The notes under the pieces are model-generated. The model was not told where the DNA came from and searched no databases. It saw only the letters and a list, made by a program, of their open reading frames with translations. From Centrapalus pauciflorus (taxonomy: Eukaryota > Streptophyta > Magnoliopsida > Asterales > Asteraceae): 64,000 nucleotides of DNA. The stretch spans positions 1 to 64,000 of the forward strand of contig JAANYP010004797.1 of the NCBI GenBank assembly GCA_020465985.1, in the 5' to 3' direction. Positions 56,656 through 64,000 of this stretch are shown here, piece after piece. Every line of letters starts with the position of its first letter. Within the stretch, counting starts at the first letter, position 1. The translations under genes and the position numbers were made by a program.

Positions 56656-58391
56656 TGTAAGACACAACTTTCACCGAGTCTTAATCAATAGGTTCTAGCT
56701 AGCAATACAATATGAATCACAAAAATAAGATAGATATATTAATGTTTAACATTTATTACCTAGCAAATTTTGAAATAAAAGTTATTCAGGTACAAGTCTA
56801 CTAGTCTTTTACAACATCAATATAACATGTCAACTCCACCCAACTCCCCCGAATATCCGTCTTCTGATCAGCACCCAAAATCAGAGTTGAGTAGTGGTCT
56901 AGTTCACTTTAAGCTCCAATTCTTCTATTCCAAGGAACAGGGTCCAACTTGTTCTTTGCATTTTCCTAAAAAGAGATTAACATCCACCGATAAGCAACGC
57001 TTAGTTAGTGTATAGATTTAGCAGTTAATATGTTTTCACAATATGCCGATTTCACACGAGGGTAAGATCAAGATAATTCAGCCGCCACCATCTACTAGAC
57101 CTAAAGAGCCATATTAATTAGGATTCAGGATGATATTTATCTCAGGTTCACAATTTAGTGACGGCCGATCCAAGTACTATGCTAGCTACCATTACAAACT
57201 ACGTGGGAGACATCAGAGTAATCGGTAAGACCAAACTTTCGAAGGAGACTTAAGAAAAAGGTCCCAGCAACCAATAGAACGATAATCATATACACTAGGA
57301 TAATTTCACTAAATGTTCAACATTAATTACAATCAAATTCAAAATAATGTTAAAAAGGGTACATCTAGCTAGTCTAAATCATCTTTTTTTTTTTTTGCTC
57401 AATCTTTACTACCCAGCTTCTTTAAATCTCCAACTTGCATGACAAATACCATAGAATTTGTAAAAGTCTATGAACTTCAAGCATCAATTATGTCTGTATT
57501 AGAAGTTGAGTCTATCAAGACAATTACCTATTCCCTAAAATATTAAGGCCACAACTGTAAGCTACATGCTTAGTCAGAATATAGATTTAAATGAACTCAC
57601 ACATTTACGGTCAATTATGAACTCAGTGGTAAGGTTGACTTCATTTATTACTAAACAACTTTAGTCACTATAAAACCGATATTCGTTCTTTAGTAACAAC
57701 AAGTTAATGTTACATTTCTTTGTTAAATGTACAATGTTCTTGTAGATTATCAAGTCACATGATTATGTAATCTTGTTAAAATATCTATACTAGTTACTTG
57801 TGAACTAGCAGGAGAATCATCATCACATATTCTTTCTTTTATTAGAAATCATATCTAGCCACAAACATCAGTACAAGCTTAGTTAAGCATGTAGGATATA
57901 AATATAATTTAAGAATATCTCTACAAATTTAAATAAGTCTGTAGGAGATTATAGTACATACATCATTTGATTCATGGCATTACTAAATGTTCCACCCAAC
58001 CCATGTAGGAGATTAATACGATGCGTAGACATCGCTACTAACTTATATTAAGTTAGTAGGAGATAATCACTATTAACTACATTTGAGTTTGTAGGAGATA
58101 ATACCAACACAGCATCACTACTAACTATATTTGGGTTAGTAAGAGACAATATCAACACCAGGATCACTTCTAACCATATTTGAGTTAGTACGAGATAATA
58201 CGAACATTAGGATCACTACTAATTGCATTCGACTTTGTAGGAGATAATTCCTTCTATTCATAAATCTATGATCCTTGTGACAGTTCATTGTTAACCATCT
58301 GTTTATATTTTTCAAACGTTTTTACTAGAAACAGAACAACTTGATTAACAACTCATCATATCTTCAAATACGTATGTAATGTAAATAAGTC
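56656..58391 (-). repeat. Gyp4 5' LTR (far end not fixed)
   Basis: It starts on the plus strand TGTAAGACACAACTTTCACC next to the PBS. The other end could not be set; it lies at or before 58391, where the Cop6 LTR begins. A 50-bp minisatellite lies in its far half and a T-run at 57387-57397. No gene is supported. Confidence 0.55.
57885..58250. repeat. 50-bp minisatellite, about eight units
   Basis: GTAGGAGATAAT-type words recur at 57891, 57941, 58005, 58056, 58091, 58139, 58188 and 58237. Most spacings are 48-51 bp. Each later unit also has CACTACTAACTATATTTGAG-like text. Confidence 0.75.
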
Positions 58392-58672
58392 TGTTAAGAT
58401 TTATCTTTTGTTTATGAATGTAATAGTCTAGGGTTTGTTTTGTAATTCACCAATAGTTGAAATTGTATATATATAGATTTACGTGTACTGTAGCTGTATG
58501 AACTTGCACGGAATATTCATATCTTGTACGGCTAGTTTATCTTGGGAATTGTGCATTCGATAACCGTATTGTAAAATCCTCTCATCGTCAATTAAATCAT
58601 TCAGTTAGTTGTGTCTCAATCTTCTTCTTCATTGTTAGATTGTTAATTATTGTTGTTAAATACTGAATAACA
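58392..58672 (+). repeat. Cop6 5' LTR
   Basis: It starts TGTTAAGATTTATC and ends CTGAATAACA, 281 bp, with long matches to 60229-60509 (GTTTATGAATGTAATAGTCT, GTACGTGTACTGTAGCTGTA-like). The following TTGGTATCA is a PBS that has lost its GAGCC. Confidence 0.9.
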
Positions 58673-58795
58673 ATTGGTATCACTGGTTACAAAACACTGA
58701 ACAAACGGAAGTCTGGGTTAGAAAACACTATTGTTAGTGCTCTAGGCTCTTTATCAGAAAGATTATCTTTTATTGTGCAAACGTGTAAGTCTTAA

Positions 58796-60179
58796 GCTTC
58801 AGTGCCTAAAAGAAGACATGAGGATCATGACGACTCGGATGATGCTCCACAGGAGGGGGAGAAGAGGAGGAAGCCTGGAGAATCTTATTTACAAATGGTG
58901 TTTTTTGAAGGAAAAGAAACTGAAGGAGGAGGTGAAGGAGAAGTAGGAGGCTCAACTGATAAACCGGTTGATGCTCAAAGTGAAAAGGAATTGATTCTTC
59001 ATGAAGATGTTCCAATTCCATTGAGTATAAAATCTGGCATTTACAATTTTGAAGAGTATGTTGATTCTGACAACGAGATTGAAGAAAAATATTGAGAGTT
59101 GAATGAGGTGAATGTGTCTGAGCAAGAAGTATTTGAATTATCTGAGGAGTATGTGAGAGCTGAAAGATTAATTTATGAAGAGGAGCTGGTTGAGGAGATA
59201 TTAAGAGATGATATGCCAATACCAACGGTTGAAAAGCCTGTGGTGATGGTTACAATAACAGAAGAATACGATCCGTTTCCGGTTAATGATGTGATGCCAG
59301 AATCACTTACAAAATTGAATGAAGTGGACTTGATGGATAAGTTATTAAAGAGTCACATTTTGGAAAATGAATCAGAACATCAGCATCATTTGAGATATGC
59401 TGTACAAGAAGAAGTACAGAAAGAGATAAATGATATGCTGAGTTTATTGAATGAAGATGAGATAAGAAAAAAGAAGGTTAAGAAGCTGATTCTATCTGAA
59501 AAGCAGAATGCATATTTATTAAGAAGAGGAATAGACTTCCATTTCTGGAAGACTATTTGGAGAAGAAGATTTTCTACAAGAGATATTTTCCATGCTCGTT
59601 TTTGAAGCTGTTTAGAGTGATTGAGCCTAACATGCCGAATCTTGTCAATTACGCTCATTTATTGCAGAATAAAACACAGTGGATTGAACATGTAAGGAGG
59701 GAGCATAGAAAAGTTGATCTTATAAGGATTGAAAAAGATCGTTTTTTCAATGTCTTCTATCCTACATATACAGTGACAAGAGCTGATGGAAAGACATATA
59801 TACATTCACTTAAAGCTTTATTCCATTTCGTGCATACAAAGTTGGTACTTTTGTCAATACAAGATCTACATATTAGATTGAGAGAGGGATGAGAAGATTA
59901 AATGTTACTGCGCAAAACAGATTTATCAAAAATATGGAAAGACTGAAAGAGTACCAAGTCGTTCTTGCTAAGCATCCAGTGGTTGACCTAAATAAGTGTT
60001 GTGATGGTACTCTTCAGAAGGTAACGACAGCACTGAAAGGAAGTCTTGCTTATGATGCAAAGCGACAATCGAAAAAAGGAGGCATAAGTTCAGGAGATAG
60101 AAAAATGATGGTAGATTTTGTTGCAAAGATTGAGTCAATATTAATGAGTAGAAAGAGCATCAGAAGGTTTGAGATGTAG
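58796..60179 (+). pseudogene. Cop6 remnant of an extra ORF
   Basis: The open stretch starts without an ATG after a TAA at 58793 and reads PKRRHEDHDDSDDAPQEGEK. It continues through a Gly/Glu-rich acidic part, a TGA at 59093-59095, an acidic helical part (VFELSEEYVRAERLIYEEEL), a Lys-rich KKKVKKLILSEKQNAYLLRR, then PTYTVTRADGKTYIHSLKAL and IKNMERLKEYQVVLAKHPVV. Frame changes lie near 59580 and 59890. Position (just before the polypurine tract), acidic middle and basic C-terminal domain match ORFX of Cop1-3 in layout, so I infer the C-terminal half of this family's own extra ORF. Sequence similarity to ORFX is weak by eye. Confidence 0.55.
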
Positions 60180-60210
60180 TTGGGACTTATAGATTAAAGA
60201 CTTATTACCA

Positions 60211-60228
60211 TTCATAAAAGAGGGAGAT
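60211..60228 (+). other. Cop6 polypurine tract
   Basis: AAAAGAGGGAGAT lies directly before the LTR start TGTTGGGAATT. Confidence 0.8.
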
Positions 60229-60509
60229 TGTTGGGAATTATCTTTTGTTTATGAATGTAATAGTCTATGGTTTGTTTTATAATTCATCAATAGTTGAAAT
60301 TGTATATATATAGATGTACGTGTACTGTAGCTGTACGATCTTGCACGTAAAATTCATATCTTGTATGGTTAGGTCATCTTGGGAATTGTGCATTCATTAA
60401 CCGTATTGTAAACTCCTCTCATCATCAATTGAATCGTTCGGTTAGATGTGTCTCAAGATTGTTATGGATTTTTGGATTCTTAATTGTTGTTGTTTAATAA
60501 TGAATAACA
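60229..60509 (+). repeat. Shared LTR of Cop6 (3') and Cop7 (5')
   Basis: This 281-bp LTR starts TGTTGGGAATTATC and ends ATGAATAACA. It is preceded by a polypurine tract and followed by a complete PBS, so it serves both neighbours. Confidence 0.9.
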
Positions 60510-60510
60510 G

Positions 60511-60524
60511 TTGGTATCAGAGCC
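60511..60524 (+). other. Cop7 primer-binding site
   Basis: TTGGTATCAGAGCC lies one base after the LTR and matches initiator tRNA-Met. Confidence 0.9.
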
Positions 60525-60965
60525 TAATATGGCTAATTTGTTTGATTTTAGAATATGGAATAATTAATTTTGAAGAAAACTGTTTCATCGACTTGTTGAA
60601 AATTCAGAAAATCTCATTTGGTTCTCGATTAAGTGAATGATTTGAAGTAAAAATTGGATCGAAGGATCGATTTTCAAAGATGAATAGATTGATATAAGTT
60701 TCAGAAATTAACGCCAATCACACTGAGTTTAATTTGGGATTTACGGATTTTTTAAAAAAAGTGTCTTCTTCACTGATTTTGTAAAATTTTAGGGTTTTGA
60801 TCGGAAATTAGGCAAAGTGTTCTTTCAAAAAGTGTTTGTAAGTGAGAACCGCACACTTGATTTCAATTTGGGTTCATTTGGTGGATTTTTTTGTTGAAAA
60901 TTGTGGTTTGGAACTTGGTTTTATAAGTTTCTGTTCAAACTTGGACAAAGTTAAGTTTAGTGTTA

Positions 60966-61492
60966 ATCGAGTTTTGCAAAGAATGAATCGAGTTTGATCA
61001 AAAGAATGAATCGAGTTTGATCAAAGAGATGACCAAGTTTGATCACTCTTTAATCGAGTTTGTTCAAGTACTGATAGTGTTTGATAGAACTTACATCGAG
61101 TTTGATAAAACATACATCGAGTTTGATAACACTTACATCGAGTTTGATAAAACTTACATTGAGTTTGATTACTTGGCATTAGAGTTTGTTTAATCACTCT
61201 TCGAGTTTGTTTACAGTTCATTCGAGTTTGATCAGAAGTTTTTCAAGTTCTTTCATTATTCATTCGAGTTCAATCATTTGGTGTGCGAGTTTACCCATCA
61301 TTGATCGAGTTTGTCACCTTATTAATCGAGTTTCACACTTAATACTTCAACCGAGTTTACTCATTCTTTATTGATCGAGTTTGTCACTTCATTGACCAAG
61401 TTTGGTCATTCATTACCCGAGTTTGATCATTCTTATATCGAGTTTGGTCATTCATTCTTAGAGTTTGTTCACAATCACTTCGAGTTTCATAT
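60966..61492 (+). repeat. Leader array of TCGAGTTTGATCA words
   Basis: About 24 copies of TCGAGTTTGATCA or one- to four-base variants occur in one orientation, spaced about 20-24 bp apart on average. The array fills the leader just before gag. It makes periodic peptides in several frames, which are not genes. Confidence 0.9.
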
Positions 61493-61563
61493 CAATGTTC
61501 AATTAGAAATCATTCATCATTCCATAACAAGATCTTGGAAGATTCAATATCAACAATTTACTA

Positions 61564-64000
61564 TGTCAAAAGACACACTAGCCATGAGTTCTGAAACAAA
61601 ACCTCCAATCCTATACAGAGGAGAGTATATGTGATGGAGGGAATGGTTTTTAGAGTTCATAAGCTTTCATGATTTATCTGAGGAGATGTTGGCCTCACTG
61701 ACGGAAGGTCTAGCAAGATTCTTTGTAACAATGCCAGCAGTACCAAACGACAATCCTCCTCCAAATGAAAGAACATAGGAGGTTACAACTGCTAATCTGA
61801 CAGAAGCTCAGAAAGGAAGGAAGTTAGGAGATATAACAGCCCGAAACTCCTGCTAATCTCAATTCCAAATGACATATACATAAGTCTGACAAACACAACC
61901 ACAGCCAAATCCATCTGCGATGAGGTGTGCAAGCTGATGAGTGTGTCAGACAAAGCTGCAACAAAAAGAGCACGAAACAACTTGATGACATTTGAAAACT
62001 TTAAAGCAAGAGAAGGGGAGCTGTTAGAGAACACATATTTGAGATTTGTTAACCTCGTAAGTGAAATGCAAAGCAACGTGGTAAGAAAGTCTAATCTAGA
62101 CATCAACGACAAATTTTTGAATGTTCTCAACCCGGAATGGGATAAAGACACCATGATAATCCAACAAACAAAGAAGATAGATGATATGGATTTTCACATG
62201 GTATTTGAAAACTTAAACAACTATCAAGAAGTTGTTTTAAGAAAGGTATCTGGAAAGAGGCAAGCTGAGAAAGCGACGGTTGATCCACTTGCTCTCCTTG
62301 CAGACAAAAGGTATAAGTACAAACTAAAAAAGGAGAAGCGAGTTGTTATAATCTAAGAATCAGAATCAACGGATTCATCAGCGGACCCAGAGATAGAGGA
62401 AATGAAGAAGCAGATGGCACTCCTGACGAAGGAATTCCAGAAGAAATTCTATCACAAACCAACAAACAATAAGATGCGATACAAGTTTGTACCCAAAAAA
62501 TATGTGAAAAGAGATAAATATAAAAAGTCTGGAGAAAGCAGTGGCAAAAAGTTTGAAAAGTATAAGAAGCCTGAGAAGTCTGCCAAGAAAGAAGAAGAGC
62601 ATAAATGTTACAATTTTGGTAAGCTAGGCCATTTTTCTAGGGAATGCAAACAACCAGTAGTCAAGAATTCAGATTACTACACTCGGAAGCCTCTACTGGC
62701 TAAACAAAAAGATACTGGAAAGGCTTTGATGGCGGAGGATGATCACTGGCTCCAACTGTTTGAAGACGAGGATATTCTGGATGAAGATGCCCACATATGC
62801 CTGAAGTCAGAAATCTTAAATGAACCTGAGCAAACTGAATCTGCTATGCTTGCTAAATATGATGTTTGGGTTGGATTAACTGACGATGAAGAGGAAGAGA
62901 AAAAGGATACTGATTCAGAGATAGAACTGAGAGAAGATGTGTGGCGTTAATGGCTGCAGGAGAAGCTGAGTGTAGCAAAGAGCAAGTGGATGTTGTGTCA
63001 GATTTAGATGCTTTAGATCAATCAGAGACACCTGAGGTACATTCTAATCCTGACTCAGATGAAGACAAATCCTGTGAGCTTGAACAAAAACAAGCTCGAA
63101 TGGCTTATATGCTTAAACGATTTGAAAAATCTTTAAAAGCCGAGAAATATAATGTCCATTATCAGGAAAACAAATTAAGTCTCGAACATGGTTTAGAGTT
63201 AGAGTTTTCCAAAGATAATGCATTCGCATTACTATTAGTGTCTAACATGGAAGAAAAATACAATGACATTGAACTGCAAAATCGAAAGTCGAGTAACAAT
63301 ATTTCTGACTTAACGGAAAAACTGAAATTAGCAGAATTAGAATTGGCAAATTACTTTGAAATATATAATTCTATCTTTGTTGAAAGAACGAAACTGTATG
63401 AGAAAATCAAATCCTTAGAAGTTGAACTTCTCAACAGAGGTCAAACAGATCAGACAATTCATTTGTATCAACCAAAGGACACAGACTTTTATAATTCTAA
63501 AACTGGAATTGGTTGTGAAAATCCTAAGTGTCTAACAAAAGAAATTTCATGTTCGCCAACTCTATATGACATTAGATACATGAATTTAGGATTAAATTTG
63601 GTATTTTTAAAAGCATCAGATGAAGTAGAATCAGCTGAAAATCTTAATAGGTTGAGAAAAGATAAAATGGAACTTAGTTTGGATTATAACTCTCTGAATG
63701 AAAATTATATAAAATCCACCTAAATCAGAAGAGTATATTCAGACATATTCTGATAAAGATTTTTCTGAAAATACAACTTTCACTCAAAAGCCATGTATTC
63801 CAAATTCAATTCTTGAGAAGATTAATTCTGATCTTGAATTGAAAACGAAAACTTTTTAAAATGAAAAGAAAAAGCTTCAGGCTGTTATTCCTGATTTAGA
63901 ACTGAAACATAAACCAGTCAAAATCAATGAATTTATATAACCTCTGGATGACAAACAAACTGATAAAACTAAAGGACCAGTAAGTATTTTGAAAAGAATA
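61564..64000 (+). pseudogene. gag: Cop7 gag, partial at window edge
   Basis: It starts MSKDTLAMSSETKPPILYRG (TGA soon after, at about 61633) and continues WREWFLEFISFHDLSEEM. After a damaged stretch the UBN2-type domain is open at 61925-62356 (NLMTFENFKAREGELLENTY, FLNVLNPEWDKDTMIIQQTK). The zinc knuckle at 62605-62646 reads CYNFGKLGHFSREC, where Phe stands for the second Cys. A Lys-rich and then acidic part follows, a frame change near 62940, and a coiled-coil linker to 63723 with RGQTDQTIHLYQPKDTDFYN. From 63724 the linker goes on in another frame (EYIQTYSDKDFSENTTFTQK) with stops near 63858 and 63939. Confidence 0.85.

Larger units (their letters stand above)
58392..60509 (+). mobile_element. 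Cop6: two-LTR copia deletion derivative
   Basis: Two 281-bp LTRs enclose a PBS-like site, a broken ORF of the extra-ORF type and a polypurine tract. gag and pol are absent. The right LTR is also the 5' LTR of Cop7, because a good PBS and a gag leader follow it. Confidence 0.8.
60229..64000 (+). mobile_element. Cop7: copia element, 5' part, runs off window
   Basis: LTR, PBS, a 1-kb leader with a word array, and gag up to the coiled-coil linker are present. Protease and the rest lie beyond the window edge. The gag linker is the same family as Cop5 at 2424-3756. Confidence 0.85.

Noticed and set aside
57885..58250. CRISPR-like array
   Set aside because: Repeats and spacers are both degenerate, the period varies, and the context is a plant LTR.
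60511..60524. Possible tRNA gene pieces at the nine TGGTATCA sites
   Set aside because: Each is only 12-15 bases and lies next to an LTR end, so they are primer-binding sites.
60966..61640. Periodic peptides (QTRCKFYQT-like, EFGHS-like) suggesting a repeat protein
   Set aside because: They arise from the 22-bp DNA word array read in different frames and lie in a leader before gag.

Overview
The window looks like nuclear DNA from a flowering plant. It is AT-rich, and almost everything in it is decayed LTR retrotransposon sequence nested inside other retrotransposon sequence. All nine primer-binding sites found match plant initiator tRNA-Met (TGGTATCAGAGC type). The only host-gene trace is a broken homoserine kinase copy at 490-1300. 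An Asteraceae (daisy/lettuce family) host is my guess. It rests on the long extra ORF of the copia elements and on the CG-centred palindromic words in the LTRs, both of which I recall from that family; no search was run. I see no intact host gene, no tRNA or rRNA gene and no CRISPR array.

Layout. (1) 1-2205: homoserine kinase pseudogene, a MITE-like inverted repeat and a piece of a dispersed repeat. (2) 2206-3756: minus-strand copia gag-linker fragment (Cop5) with a 43-bp minisatellite. (3) 3757-17239: Cop1, a full-structure 13.5-kb minus-strand copia element with two LTRs, gag, pol, a 2.2-kb spacer and a roughly 1000-codon extra ORF ('ORFX') between pol and the 3' LTR. (4) 17240-24597: Gyp1, a plus-strand chromodomain gypsy element with a truncated 5' LTR and a 2.45-kb 3' LTR. 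(5) 24598-29909: a very decayed second gypsy (Gyp2) and LTR-like DNA ending at the edge of a minus-strand gypsy LTR (Gyp3). (6) 30555-32917: NA1, a short non-coding LTR element. (7) 34769-36360 and 53896-55589: the two halves of a minus-strand copia element (Cop4), split by Cop2. (8) 36366-53890: Cop2, a plus-strand copia element with a perfect AGTGT target duplication. Its RNase H is interrupted by Cop3 (42188-48157, minus strand). (9) 55590-58391: minus-strand gypsy gag, leader and LTR (Gyp4). (10) 58392-64000: a tandem copia structure, LTR - extra-ORF remnant - shared LTR - leader - gag (Cop6/Cop7), running off the window.

The insertion order is readable: Cop3 is inside Cop2, Cop2 is inside Cop4, and Cop4 is inside Gyp4. 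Cop1 is different, because its two flanks come from unrelated elements and it has no target duplication.

The most interesting signals are non-coding. First, the pol-ORFX spacers of Cop1 and Cop2 carry seven 34-nt hairpins, six of them with a GNRA tetraloop, and the stem changes compensate each other. One 34-mer is identical in the two families. Second, each LTR family carries its own short, CG-centred, mostly palindromic word, repeated tens of times in the LTR, the leader and the spacer. Third, a perfect 10-bp inverted repeat brackets the polypurine tract and the start of the 3' LTR. No element in the window looks able to move itself: every gag-pol has stops, frameshifts or large deletions.
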